Part shown: positions 1-10,489 of the stretch, piece after piece | How the letters are laid out: the number at the start of each line of letters is the position of its first letter | How positions within the stretch are numbered: the stretch's first letter is position 1 | Source: Bemisia tabaci | Taxonomy: Eukaryota; Arthropoda; Insecta; Hemiptera; Aleyrodidae | Direction of reading: 5' to 3' | Length of the DNA stretch: 64,000 nt | Assembly: GCF_918797505.1 (NCBI RefSeq) | Contig: NC_092801.1 | Coordinates: forward strand, 17,359,731 to 17,423,730 | Program-made: the position numbers and the translations under genes | The notes under the pieces: model-generated | The model's database searches: none | Seen by the model: the letters and a program-made list of their open reading frames with translations, nothing else | What the model was told of the DNA's origin: nothing

Positions 1-204
1 GCAACTGGAGCATTCCAGACTTAATTGTGCTTTCCATGATATGCAGGTAGTTGTCAAATTTCTTTGATAAACCAGCATCATTCCATAGAGCTCAATGCAA
101 ATGGATACAGAAATGCCCTGGTTTTACTGTCCAGTGAAAAATGTCCGTTTCGATAATGTCCGCTTGAAAGTCCCAGTCATATTTAAGTAGAGGAAAAATC
201 ATAT

Positions 205-439
205 ATGAGGACTTAACTGTAACAATAGTGGATGTGAAAAATTACCTTTCCGAAACACATTAAGAAAACTATTTTGGCATCAAGTAAATTTTGAGAAAAT
301 ACTTGAGATGTGATCTTCAGGATCTGTACATTATGCCAGAGCCAAACATAACAAATTTTTGTGTGAACAAAACAGTTTTTTAAGCGTGTTTCGAAAAGGT
401 AATTTTTCACATCCGCTATTGTTACAGATAAGTCCTCAT
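205..439. repeat. Foldback repeat AD (about 235 bp)
   Basis: The two ends are inverted copies: the left arm begins ATGAGGACTTAACTGTAAC and the right arm ends with its near reverse complement, GTTACAGATAAGTCCTCAT. Arms of about 70 bp surround a short unique centre. This is the shape of a non-autonomous terminal-inverted-repeat element. It contains no coding sequence and no clear target duplication. Confidence 0.7.
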
Positions 440-442
440 TTA

Positions 443-482
443 TTGCCAGTGATGGTCTCACATCACTGTACATCACTGGCAA
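443..482. repeat. Perfect 12-bp stem hairpin
   Basis: TTGCCAGTGATG at 443-454 is the exact reverse complement of CATCACTGGCAA at 471-482, leaving a 16-nt loop that itself contains CATCACTG. It lies just outside foldback AD. Function unknown. Confidence 0.6.
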
Positions 483-643
483 TGTATGTATAATTTTTCT
501 TCTATTTAACTAATAGGTGAAAAATGCAATCTCTCAATTAATCATATTTGTCCACCGTATAAACATGGTAATAATCACACAATTTATGAATATCCCTTGA
601 AGAATGAAGAGTCCCATCATGTAAAAAGAGAACCGATTGTGAG

Positions 644-1077
644 AAGGGTGTCTCCAAGTGCGGAGTTTCGGAAAGTCCGGGAATAGTACAGGTTTTTTTT
701 AAGGGCTGTCCGGAAGTACTGAAAAAGTGCTGCAATTCCGCAAGAAGGCCCGGAATTTTTTCCTTCATACTACGCGTGTTTTTTTTGATAAAGCCTAAAA
801 AGTATGCAATCCCGTATGCGTTGATTCTTAGAGTAGTATTTGCCTGCAAAATCGCGATTGTGCAGTCAGTTAATCTTCAAACCCCCAATGGATTTGTTTG
901 GCTACGCCATTTTTGTCGCAACTCGAGCGAGAATTTCAAATTTTCAAAATTTGTCGAATTTTGTCAAACGGAGGTACTGGATAGGTACTGAATTTTTCGT
1001 TGGAGGAGACACTTAATTTCTTGGGACTGTACTGAAAAATCCTTATTTTTGGCCAGCCTGTCTCAGTAGACACTCTG
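644..1077 (+). mobile_element. Family H element, interrupted
   Basis: Family H is a repeat of about 315 bp starting near CAGGGTGTCTACAAGTCCGG and ending AGTAGACACCCTG, full of short TCCGGAAGTACTGAAAAAG-like motifs. This copy keeps both diverged ends. A segment of about 135 bp foreign to the family sits near 766-901, after which the family sequence resumes at CATTTTTGTCGC. Other copies lie near 18.4, 25.9, 30.1, 47.6 and 53 kb. No transposase is encoded. Confidence 0.75.
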
Positions 1078-1143
1078 GTACCTCACTGATCAGACTATTT
1101 GGGTGCTGGTGGTATTTTTGTCCAGCGTACCACACCCCCTCGA

Positions 1144-1211
1144 TGGACCACTAAAGACAAGATGCAACTTTAAGCATTTTGACAATTGTTTTCTCATCAA
1201 CATTTCTGATA
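1144..1211 (+). repeat. Family M fragment
   Basis: TGGACCACTAAAGACAAG and the following AAGCATTTTGAC...TTTCTGATA resemble the left end of family M (15.67-16.20 kb). It is truncated where MITE A1 begins. Confidence 0.5.
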
Positions 1212-1279
1212 CACTGGAAAAAAAAACTCATTGGATCTAGAGTCCAGACTCTTAAAAACATGGACAAGAAAGAATACTC
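1212..1279 (+). mobile_element. Family A MITE copy A1, left part
   Basis: Family A is a palindromic element of about 226 bp beginning CACTGGAAAAAAAACACATT and ending with its complement. It flanks itself with TA at 38.88 and 62.02 kb, as Tc1/mariner-type MITEs do. This copy starts after TA and is cut at TACTC by the copia-like retrotransposon. Its right part resumes at 6227. Confidence 0.9.
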
Positions 1280-1560
1280 TGTTGGAGATATGCAATAATT
1301 AATCTGACAACGCAGCAAAGGGACCATCCCTCCTGCACTTGTGCCCTTGAGATTTTTTACGACTTTTGGGGCTATGCGCTTCCCACGCAGCTGCGACTGC
1401 GCGGACCAGATGACCAACCCCTCATCTTGCCTTTGTCTTTAGTCAGTCCAGATCCTTCTCTGTAGCTTAACGCCGTGTTCGTCTCAGTGCTGTAAAACTG
1501 AATAAATTCTATTTCGGAATTAAATCATATCTTATTAATATCATAACCTTAATTTCTTCA
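1280..1560 (+). repeat. 5' LTR of the copia-like element
   Basis: It is 281 bp long, begins TGTTGGAGATATGC and ends TAATTTCTTCA, with the TG...CA termini usual for LTRs. It matches 5941-6221 with no difference found on reading. A likely polyadenylation signal AATAAA lies near 1501. Confidence 0.93.
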
Positions 1561-1576
1561 GGTTATGGGCCGCAGC
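1561..1576 (+). other. Primer-binding site
   Basis: GGTTATGGGCCGCAGC directly follows the 5' LTR. Drosophila copia has a GGTTATGGGCC-type site that pairs with an internal part of initiator tRNA-Met, so this assigns the element to Ty1/copia. The tRNA pairing itself was not computed. Confidence 0.75.
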
Positions 1577-2379
1577 TTACGTGATACGCGCAAATATCCG
1601 CGATCGTGACCGCGTATACGGAAAACAAGCAAAGTGTTCATTTAAACTTGTGAAAATTAAACGTGTGTGATGAAAACGCGTAAGTGTACGAAAATGGACA
1701 TAAACGTGTGTGATGAAAACGCGTGAGTGTACGTAAATGGATTCTGCACGGAATACGCGCGAAGACTTTTTATTTTCAGTCGACGGAAAATACAGTGTGT
1801 GAAAATTCTATTGCGCGCTGTGACATTCGAACCTGATATTTTGTGTGTAGTCGATAATTTAATATTGAAACAAAGTTGAACATAAAAATAACGGTTATGA
1901 TTGTTTGCGCTGAATCATGCTTATTTGCGCCAAGAGCTACTTAAACCGCATTCATGGTTCGTAGTTTGAATGATACCTATCTCTGATTAGAAGATAGTGA
2001 AAAAGCTCAACTTCTGCTCGGATTGAGGAGCGTCCAGATAAATCAGCACCAGAAAATTAGTTGTGCAAAACTTTCTTTGAGTTTGCTGATCACAGTGAGC
2101 GGACACAAATATACTTGGTGAAGGATAACACGCATTCCTATCGCAATGCCCACAAAAATTGAGAAGACACAAAGTACTGGATGAACATGTTTCATGGAGT
2201 CTGGTTTCAATGGAATTGTGGAAGACGTTTGGTTCTGCTATGATGTACCCTATGACCTGTTATCAATACCGAAATTTGGAAAGCTGGTCATGAAGAACCC
2301 ACTCATCAGGAGTCAACGTTAAAAGGGAAGTACCGTTACCTTTTGTGGTAAGCTTTTTCAGAACTTAATATATCGATAA

Positions 2380-2543
2380 CAGTGGCGAGGCGTGAATGAT
2401 CGATTGTCGAAGTTCCCTCATTTGAGACTATGGTAAAGAATCGATTATTAAATTGTTCGTTGCGAACACCCCGTCTGTCGATCTTTTTCAGTACCTTTAA
2501 ATGGCAGATCAGTCGATACATCGCAAAGTACGCCACGCTACTG
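2380..2543 (+). mobile_element. hAT-type MITE B1 inside the copia-like element
   Basis: This 164-bp element starts CAGTGGCGAGGCGT and ends ACGCTACTG. It is flanked by a perfect 8-bp duplication, ATCGATAA (2372-2379 and 2544-2551). The 8-bp duplication and CAGTGGCG terminus are typical of the hAT superfamily. Sister copies lie at 8064-8217, 8221-8385, 8642-8803, 10381 and 11914. Confidence 0.9.
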
Positions 2544-3511
2544 ATCGATAAGAAATGATTGGTAAATATTCCTAACTTGAGTTGACAGTTAAAATCGATG
2601 AGATGAATATGAAATATGGTTTGAAAGTTTAAGCCATACAAAGAAATGAGTGAACAAAGTTTACTGAGTTGAAAGTTCATAGAATATGTGAGTATATTGG
2701 TCTTAAAAGGTGTTGTATCAAACGATAATTTATGCGAGTAGTATCAATAGTAAAAATTGCCATTTCTAGAAAATTTAAAGATGAAAGTTACGTCAGTATA
2801 AACCTCCATTAAGAATGCACTCTAATATTGCTGATCCACGTAAGAAATCAAAACGATTTCGTTCTTTTCATACATGATTAGTATGCACACAATGGTGTGA
2901 CTTTTAAAGATAGAACATAAATGAGAAGTATTTGTCTTATGTTCGAAAAATTATACTGCGAGAATCTCAGCACTTTTTGATTTAGAAATTTTTCATTTAT
3001 ACTGTGACAATGATAGAAATAAAAAATTTCGAACAATTTAAACAGTTTTGTGTCGAGCAAGGTATCACGTCATAAGTCACCGAAATTTCACGAACCCCGC
3101 AGAAAAATGGCATCACCTAACGAATGGTGAAAGAGCTTGTGCAATGTTCATTGAAGTAGAATTATACGAGGCATTTTAGGGGTAAAGCTGTTTCAACGGA
3201 AACGCACCAAATCATAAGTACCCTAACAACAAAAGCCTTAGAATAAATTAAAACTTCAAATGAGTAATGGCACTTTAAATAAACCAAGGATGGATTTCCT
3301 ATGCGTTTTTAGCTCTTCTGTAAGAATCTGAGATGAAACCAGGAGATGAAAATCCTGGAAAGCCATTCTGGTCTGTTTGATTTTTGAGCAGGCATAAAGC
3401 GTGGGAAGTGGAAGATGAAAATTTGCAAGAGTCGAAATGTAATAGTCGGTAAGACAAAATTACATAACATCGAGATGCGTGGTGCATTTCGAGTGACCGA
3501 TAAAAAATCAA

Positions 3512-3784
3512 GTGGAAACTGATACGACTAAATTGGTGTCAAAATCAGGAATCTCCAAACTTGATAAAAATGAAATTAACTCTGAAGACTCAGAAAAGGT
3601 AAATTCTGAGGATAAAAAACCAGAAAAAATAAATTCTGGGGAGGAGTTAAAATTAAAGGTCAGGTGTGACTCAAAAGCAAATGAATGGTGCAAAGTGAAT
3701 AAAACGGAGACAAACTCTGTGCGAGACGTGAGTAAAGCTGAGCTCAGGCAAAACAGTATGAAATTCTGTGATAAGCTTAAATGA
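3512..3784 (+). other. Residual open frame, 90 codons, Lys/Glu-rich
   Basis: An ATG-started frame in the copia-like internal region encodes a hydrophilic, Lys/Glu/Ser-rich peptide with repeated 'NSED' and 'KINS' pieces. It has no zinc knuckle or other gag motif. It could be a gag remnant or simply purine-rich noncoding DNA. I do not recognise it. Confidence 0.2.
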
Positions 3785-5289
3785 AATAGAGAGCAATTCT
3801 ATGATAAGCTTAACTTTAGAAAACTGTAATTAATAATATCATATACACAGTACTTAAAGCAAACAGTATATGATGAAATTGAAATGAAAATACTGAAATA
3901 AGATTGAAGTGAAACGTGAGAGATTGGATCAGGCAACAGGAAAGTGCAAATGGAAATGAGGATAAAACTGACGAGGTAAATTTTAATATTTATCTTTGTG
4001 AAGCCCAAATTTTGAACTTGCAATATTTACGAAAAGTTTCGACGAAAGTAGAAAGAAAACCGAGGAAACAACAATTTAACAGGCTCAATTCATTTATAAA
4101 CTATAACTTTTGTACTTTGATACATGCCAAGGCATAACGACAGAAGTATTGTCGAGTGAAATTAATTTATGTTTTTAACATTGGCGAATAAAGGAATTTT
4201 GCAAAAATATTTGAAATGAGATGAATAGTACGAGTTTTTAGTCTCAAAGGACAAAGATGAAACCTACCCTCTCGATTACCAGTTTTTTTTGCCTCTCTAA
4301 ATTCATTTTAGCGTTTGCAGCTAATTAAGAGTAAGAGAGAGAGACTTCATATTTTACACAGATTAGTTTACAATCGAATTATTTTGAATGCAAAAATTGC
4401 GTTGATTGGCTACTATTTGAAAGTAGAAACTAACAATTTGAGAAGATAAATTCAAAATTTTGAGAAAGTTACTAGAATTTGAGAGGAGAGACTTCAATTT
4501 CGAGAGGAGAGATTATATTTGAAGGAGCGAAATTGAGAGGAGAAAAATTAGTATTTGAAGAAGAGAAATTGAGAAGTGAAGAATGAGAATCTCTGACAGA
4601 GTTCGATTTGAAAAAAATCGGAGATTACATGTGTTAATTGAAAAATACACTTCAAAGGTTTGAAGCAAAGTGTAAGAAACTGATCTGAAACAATTGCAGT
4701 CAAATTTTTCCCTTTGAAAGATGCAACAATTATTTTGAAAATTGTGTCTGGTACGAGAATAACTTTGAAGTACTTCAGTAAATAAGACTCTCATGCGATA
4801 GATCGTCTGATTTAAATTAAAGGTAAACTTTTTGGTATGAGAAATGAGACAAATTATTATTAAATAATTAAGCTCAAACAAGGAAAAGTAAGCAACGAAA
4901 TGGTATGATAAGCTTAACTATACGTAGCGAGTGAAAAAGAAGTTGATGATTAGCCAGTGTATGAGAATGCGAATATTCGGTGAATAAGTACCTAAGTTGG
5001 GTGTGCGTTTAAAATTCAAACTGGAATAAAAGGCCTGATTAGAGAACTTAAGTAAATAAATTAAGTAAATGCAAGTAAGGGCGAAAAATACTTTATGAAA
5101 GGCAATAAGAATGAAAGAGAGACTAGAGGTAACGAAAGAGCTCTAGAAAATGTATTTTAGTAAATCGAGATATCTAGTCAAGAGTAGACTTATTTGATAC
5201 CAAAAATCAAAGATGATAAAAATGGAAAGACATTTCGTAAGAAAAATGATTTTTGAGATACGTTGAGGTAAAAGAGAAGATATTTTTGA

Positions 5290-5712
5290 TTGGCATCGAA
5301 GATTCAAATTGGGCAAATATTGAGAATGACAAAAAGACTTTTCGAATTGAAAGTGAGAGAAAGAGAAATTCATCTGCATTATTATTTAAAACTGCATCAT
5401 ATGTTGGAACACAGAGAATCTGAAATCTGTGACGGCTTCTTTGGTGGAGGCAGAATAAATGCAGGTAAAGCAGTTATAGATTCTCTCTGGTCAAAAGTGA
5501 TTTTTGTCAATACCAAAGCGAGTGCGACGAAGCCCATTGCATCTTACGAGGATTGCATACATAAATTTAAGAATCTAGTTTGCCACATGATATCAAAATA
5601 TGAACCCACATTATACGTGGTGAGAGCACGTCAAAATAAGGTCATTGATTCCGTATATGTGTTTACAGGAAATTTACTGGCCGATATGATGATCCAGCTG
5701 TTACCAGTCTAG
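5290..5712 (+). pseudogene. Possible degenerate pol C-terminus, 140 codons
   Basis: This is the longest open frame inside the retrotransposon. Its last residues, FTGNLLADMMIQLLPV, weakly resemble the 'ADxxTKxLP' tail that follows RNase H in copia polyproteins, and the position near the 3' LTR fits. Nothing upstream shows RT or RNase H catalytic motifs. It is either a decayed remnant or a chance resemblance. Confidence 0.25.
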
Positions 5713-5901
5713 GAGTTCAATCAGTCGAGTTTTTGGACTTGGAGTAGAACTCATAGTAACAGCAAGTACACGATCTGGTGGAGGTTTTCCTGGGTTTCCC
5801 TTCATCCATGCAGCACCGAATGGTGGATCGTAAGCATCACCCCAGAGTTGGCACTTGAGGACGATTGCAGCACGGCATCGCAGTTCAACAGAGCAACATA
5901 G
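5701..5901 (-). other. Minus-strand open stretch, 66 codons
   Basis: On the minus strand, a frame without an ATG at its start runs to a TAA at 5701-5703. It includes CQLWGDAYDPPFGAAW and a Pro-rich segment, and its composition is more protein-like than the surroundings. It lies antisense just inside the 3' LTR. It might be a captured exon or an artefact. I do not recognise it. Confidence 0.15.
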
Positions 5902-5931
5902 TCAAATCAAGCAAGAATCAGATTAATTCTT

Positions 5932-5940
5932 GAGGGGGCG
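5932..5940 (+). other. Polypurine tract
   Basis: GAGGGGGCG abuts the 3' LTR, the expected place for the plus-strand primer of a copia-type element. Confidence 0.7.
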
Positions 5941-6221
5941 TGTTGGAGATATGCAATAATTAATCTGACAACGCAGCAAAGGGACCATCCCTCCTGCACT
6001 TGTGCCCTTGAGATTTTTTACGACTTTTGGGGCTATGCGCTTCCCACGCAGCTGCGACTGCGCGGACCAGATGACCAACCCCTCATCTTGCCTTTGTCTT
6101 TAGTCAGTCCAGATCCTTCTCTGTAGCTTAACGCCGTGTTCGTCTCAGTGCTGTAAAACTGAATAAATTCTATTTCGGAATTAAATCATATCTTATTAAT
6201 ATCATAACCTTAATTTCTTCA
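5941..6221 (+). repeat. 3' LTR of the copia-like element
   Basis: It is 281 bp long, matches the 5' LTR throughout by eye, and is followed at 6222-6226 by the TACTC target duplication. Confidence 0.93.
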
Positions 6222-6226
6222 TACTC

Positions 6227-6391
6227 TTGATTCAATCGGATTTTTGCTTAAATCAAGAACCAAGCCTCTTAATTAGAGCGGATTTCCTTTTGATTTGAGC
6301 TTAAATCTGATTGAATCAAGAGTTCTTTTCTTGTCAATGTTTTCAAGAGTCTGGACTCTAGATCCATTGTGGACAATGATTTTCTCCAGTG
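6227..6391 (+). mobile_element. Family A MITE copy A1, right part
   Basis: After the second TACTC the family A sequence resumes (TTGATTCAATCGGATTTTTG) and runs to CCAGTG. Joined across the retrotransposon, the pieces make one A element. The near-terminal part is slightly rearranged (CATTGTGGACAATG). Confidence 0.88.
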
Positions 6392-7154
6392 TGGTACCTC
6401 TTATCGCAAAATCTGGCAATCTCGCATCAAGCGCACTTCCCGTAAGCCCTCTCCCGCGGGTTCCCCTCCATCATCGACGAAACAGCTTAACTGCAATTCG
6501 ACATAAGCCCCGTTGCGCATCCACATCCACGCCTCGCACAAAATCGACTTACGATCTTTTGCGAAGCGAACAATCCGGAGAAAATCAATCCCCGTCTATT
6601 CTCATCGCATCCGAGAGAGGCCCGACCAGACACCGTCGGAAAATTATTATTTTCGAAAGAAAAATAGTCGCTCCACTTGCAAAAAGACGTAACCGTACGT
6701 AGGGGTTGATCCCTGTCGTCCGTTCAAGTGCACGCTTTTCAGGGCTCACGCTATGGTGCGGTTACGTGGTTTTGCCAGCGGGAGGCTCAAAGGAGCGGGG
6801 TCCGAGCGTTTCGGATTTCGTGCCCTCCGTCGCGAACTTTTAATTGCTTTCCTGACACGCGTAGTTGCCAGACTTAAGAGAGTTTAGATGTCTTCGCAAG
6901 GGAGAAGGGTTTTTTTGGCGTGGATTTGGCGGCCTCGCTGTCATCATGAATTGTTTATTTTTAAGTATCTCTGTCACTTCCTCGCGTCCTTTACCGTGAG
7001 AACAGCACTTTTAGTCACAGTATTTCTCCAGGAGGAGGCTTTATGAAATGCGCCTTTCATTTGATTTTTTATTCTCTTCTAATTTATTCGCGGCTTTTTG
7101 CCGTTTCTTTTGTTAGGAACTGCGATGCCTTGAAAAATCTTTGAATATTAGGAC
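6392..7154. other. Unassigned, about 760 bp
   Basis: Mixed-composition DNA with a moderately GC-rich start. The open frame over 6295-6702 begins inside MITE A1 and has no recognisable domain. No gene or repeat is supported here. Confidence 0.5.
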
Positions 7155-7545
7155 ACTGAAAAAAGTGACCTAATAGAAGCAGGGATGTTCTTGAATACTG
7201 CCAATAAGACATTTTTCTTGAATCAAGCATAAAAAAAATGCCTTTATCAATAAGAAGAGTGTTTTTTTTTTGTTTTTTTTTTTTGTAAAAGTGACCCGAT
7301 AGAAGCAGAGATGTTCTTGAATACTACCAATTAGACATTTTTTCTTGAATCAAGAATAAAAAAGTGTCTTTTTCAATAAGGATATGAGTTTTGCTTTTTT
7401 TTTTTTTTTTGTAAAAATGGCCCGATAGAAGCAGAAAGGTTCTTGAATACTGCCAAATAGACATTTTCTCTTGAATCTAGCATAAAAAATGCCTCTATCG
7501 ACAGGGAGAAAAGTGTTAGTTCTTTTTTTCTTGTAGAAATTTTCT
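7155..7545 (+). repeat. Minisatellite, 126-bp unit, three copies
   Basis: The motif (G/A)TG(A/G)CC(T/C)(A/G)ATAGAAGCAG begins units near 7165, 7291 and 7416. Each unit continues with TTCTTGAATACTNCCAA and a poly-T tract of varying length. The copies are moderately diverged. Confidence 0.85.
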
Positions 7546-8063
7546 TGATTATTTTTGACGCAAAAGGATTCTGCCGCTTTATGGCAAAGGGTAATTTTTT
7601 CCCGGTGAAACTTCGTTCGTGTTTTTTGGGTGAAATTTCAACGTTTTTTTAATATCATCGAATTTTGTAAAAAATCACCTCGGATTTACCTGAGAGTCTC
7701 GGAACTTCAAGTCATCTGATTTTTTCGTCTACGACAAAGTGGAAAAATCTGCCAATTTTTTTTTTTTTTTTTTTTTATCTTCAGACCCTTCATAGAATCG
7801 CGAAGTAGAATCATTCTTATGCCTTGTATTTACTTCCTCAGTGACACGAGAAAAATTTTCTGTTGAATCAATACAAATTCCAATTAATGACTCCCGGATG
7901 GAATTATTCTCGTTGAGTCAACAGAAAATCTTGTCTCTAACAGTATATATGTCACTTGAAAGAGACGTTCTGTCATTTTCTAGAAATTTCCGATTGTGGC
8001 CCTAAAAACAGTCATTAACCCCTTGGTGTAAGCCTAGCGCATCAGCAAATGAGCACTCGAAAG
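7546..8063. other. Unassigned, about 520 bp
   Basis: AT-rich sequence with a long T run near 7758-7776. No gene or recurrent family was seen. Confidence 0.4.
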
Positions 8064-8217
8064 CCGTGCTTTGCGATATATCGATTGATCTGCCACTTGA
8101 ACCTGTAGAAAAGGATCGATAAACAGAGTGTTCGCAACAAACACCTCAGTAATCGATTCTTTACCATAGCTTCAAATGGGGAAATATCGATAATCGATCG
8201 CTCACGCCTCGCCTCTG
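8064..8217 (+). mobile_element. hAT-type MITE B2, 5'-truncated
   Basis: It matches family B from GTGCTTTGCGATATATCG to ACGCCTCGCCTCTG but lacks the left terminal CAGTGGCGTG. It lies immediately left of copy B3. Confidence 0.8.
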
Positions 8218-8220
8218 CTC

Positions 8221-8385
8221 CAGTGGCGTGGCGTTAATTGCGATGTATCGATTGTTCTGCCATTTCAACCTATGGTAAAGAATCGATTATTAAGGTGTTC
8301 GCTGCGAACATCCTGTTTATCGATCTTTTCCCATAGGTTTAAATGGTATAGCAATCGATTTATCGCAAAGCACGCCACGCCACTG
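8221..8385 (+). mobile_element. hAT-type MITE B3
   Basis: This complete 165-bp copy runs CAGTGGCGTGGCGT to ACGCCACGCCACTG. Its 8-bp flanks, CTCTGCTC and TTCTGCTC, differ by one base, consistent with an old hAT target duplication. It is inverted relative to B2, so most of each copy can pair with the other. Confidence 0.88.
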
Positions 8386-8449
8386 TTCTGCTCGCAAGCA
8401 CCAAGAAAAACCCCAACACGCAGTGTCAAGATCTTGAACAATCCGTCAC

Positions 8450-8561
8450 TCCTCTGACGTAAGAACGTATCTCGCTTTCCACGTTAGCCCTGCTCTCCGT
8501 ATAACTGTATGGTTTCCGGGGCTTGTAAGGAAATGGAGATACGCCCTTTTGTTAGAGGAGC
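8450..8561. repeat. Foldback repeat X, copy 1
   Basis: The left arm CTCCTCTGACGTAAGAACG and right arm CCTTTTGTTAGAGGAG are inverted, with inner GTATCTC/GAGATAC pairing. The same roughly 115-bp element recurs at 35.58-35.70 kb and, split by element U, at 37.13-37.46 kb. Confidence 0.7.
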
Positions 8562-8641
8562 GACAAATCTTCGGCGCGGAGAGAAGCCATGAATAGGGAT
8601 GGTAATTAATCATCGCAACCTTTTCTTGGACCCCTCTGAAC

Positions 8642-8803
8642 CAGTGGCGTGGCGTGCTTTGCGATATATCGATTGGTCTGCCATTTAAAACTATGGAAAA
8701 GGATCGATAAACAGGGTTTTCGCAACGAACACCTTAATAATCGATTCTTTGCCATAGCTCCAAATAGGGAAGTATCGATAGTCGATCTCACGTCTCGCTA
8801 CTG
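8642..8803 (+). mobile_element. hAT-type MITE B4
   Basis: This 162-bp copy starts CAGTGGCGTGGCGTGC and ends CGTCTCGCTACTG. Perfect 8-bp duplications, CTCTGAAC, lie at 8634-8641 and 8804-8811. With B1 it gives firm evidence for hAT-type insertion of this family. Confidence 0.92.
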
Positions 8804-9349
8804 CTCTGAACCCTCAGCCGCATTTTAATACGTTCTCTTTGAAACTCGTGTCGAAACTGCTCAGATTATTTTCGCACAAAGGTCTTAGTCACATGATGTG
8901 GATTCAGGAGGAGTTCAGGATAAACTTGCGCGTGGCAGTAGGAAATCCGTGCGAGAGATTAAAAATTTCGGCGAGTTCTTTTTTTCAGGGAAAAGTAAGT
9001 GAAAAATAAAACAACGGTGTTTTCTAGTATTTCTCGCTTCGCGTGAACTTTTAATTTTTTTTTTTTTTTTTTGCGGGGTGGAGAAATATTTCAGGAGTGA
9101 GGAAATCTCGAGGAGTCGAGGCAGTAGATCGCGAATCACTGCGGCAAATTAATTAAATCGTAGGATTTCGAAAAAAAGAAACATCATTTAAACGCCACAG
9201 CGCACAGCGCGACCCTTCGGCTTTCGCTGTGATGCGTCTGGTATCATCCAAAATCGAAGGAAAATCCATCCTTTTTCGCTCGCAAGCCATTCTTGTAATC
9301 TGTAGCGTTCCTCTGACTAGCTATACAGGTGCTTTATTTTCGCAATAAA
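8804..9349. other. Unassigned, about 545 bp
   Basis: No gene or named repeat seen. It has a T-rich run at about 9056-9071. Confidence 0.4.
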
Positions 9350-9412
9350 CTGCCGTGCTAAGGAAGAACGCCGTATCAACATTTGAGTGTTGCCAAATTC
9401 CCTTATTTTGGG
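9350..9412 (+). repeat. Family D left-end fragment
   Basis: CTGCCGTGCTAAGGAAGAAC followed by GTTGCCAAATTCCC matches the left terminus of family D. The rest of the element is missing. Confidence 0.75.
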
Positions 9413-9420
9413 AGGAAGTC

Positions 9421-9957
9421 AAGATAGTGGTTCGATGTATCGTTTGGTTCAAAACAGTAGAACATAACCCCACACCAAAATTTTAAGATATTAGTCAGAA
9501 AAGCTGAAAATGAGAAATTTCGTTACAATTTCACTACTTTCGGCCAATTAGTACTCATACGAATCAAAAATCTATCACAAAAAACCCCTTCCGTCAGATC
9601 ACTCAATTGACTTTCGAGGCTATGTTTATGTTTTGAGCCAATCGATATCGATACAATCTCACCCGTTTGATGTATCGAATAGATCGTATTCGATACATCA
9701 AACAGGTGAGATTGTATCGATATCGATCGGTTCAAAACAAAAACATAGCCTCAAAAGTCAATTTAGAAATCGGAGGGAGCGGGTCTTTTGTAACAGATGT
9801 TTTATTCTCTTGAGTACCAAATGCCAATGTAAAGTGAAATTGTTAGGAATTTTCTCATTTTCAGCTTTTCCAACTTAAATCCTAACAGATTAGTTTGAGG
9901 TCATGCTCTATTGTTTTGAACCAAACGATACATTGAACCACTATCGAATACGGTCTA
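9421..9957. repeat. Head-to-head pair of family C elements (palindrome, about 540 bp)
   Basis: Family C is a unit of about 270 bp with ATAGTGGTTCGATGTATCG at one end and GATGTATCGAATACGGTC at the other. Here a forward copy (9421-9690) meets an inverted copy (9690-9957). The 60-80-codon open frames on both strands here are mirror images of each other, not genes. Confidence 0.8.
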
Positions 9958-10343
9958 TACGATCTATTCAAATGGACCAACGCCAGTTTCGCCAACTTGC
10001 GGAAAGTTGTCACTGCGCAATCTCGGAGCCCTGCCCAGTTTTGGAGCGTGAAGATTTTTCCGAGTTTGGTTTTATGAGCTTCTGCGTCGCTCCATGCAGT
10101 CTGGGGCAGATTAATGGCCTAGGCCAACAACACAGCTCTTCTGCGTAACACAGCGTAGTATGTGCAAAATTGCTGTAAGTGCAAAAGTTGTAAAATTATT
10201 ACTCCAGATGTTTTGGAAGATAAATGCACTAAAAAAGCCTTTGAATATTTCATCGTGTGAGAGCGGATACGACCCATTCTCAAAAGAGCCATGTAATATT
10301 ATCGTCGCACTGCCGACGTAAACGCTGTTTTTTCACGAGACCT

Positions 10344-10486
10344 GAAGCTTAATGGGGTGTATCGACAGAAGGGCTGAACTCAGTGGCGTGGCGTGCTTTG
10401 CAATACATCGATTGGTCTGCCCCTTAAGCGTATGGAGAAAGATCGATAAACAGGGTGTTCGCACCTCAATGGACCATATTCGATAA
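10344..10486 (+). repeat. Segmental duplication copy 1: leader, hAT MITE B5 and start of C
   Basis: The 36-bp leader GAAGCTTAATGGGGTGTATC... precedes CAGTGGCGTGGCGTGC (B5 from 10381). B5 gives way near 10470 to the start of family C (CCATATTCGATA). The same order occurs at 11877-12283. Here the C element is broken at 10486 by the Helitron and resumes at 11361. Confidence 0.8.
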
Positions 10487-10489
10487 CTA

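Larger units (their letters stand above)
1280..6221 (+). mobile_element. Copia-like LTR retrotransposon without recognisable gag-pol
   Basis: Two 281-bp direct repeats, both TGTTGGAG...TTCTTCA, bound 4,380 bp of internal DNA. The 5-bp target duplication TACTC is at 1275-1279 and 6222-6226. A primer-binding site and polypurine tract sit in the expected places. The LTRs look identical by eye, so the insertion should be recent, yet no gag, protease, integrase or reverse transcriptase can be recognised inside. It is therefore probably a non-autonomous derivative mobilised by a related copy. It also carries a hAT MITE (2380-2543). Confidence 0.93.

Noticed and set aside
1561..5940. Intact copia gag-pol
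   Set aside because: No frame longer than 140 codons and no recognisable protease, integrase, RT or RNase H motifs on either strand.
9523..9878. Open frames of 70-81 codons on both strands with similar peptide sequence
   Set aside because: They are the two arms of a head-to-head family C palindrome read in mirror; there is no independent evidence of coding.
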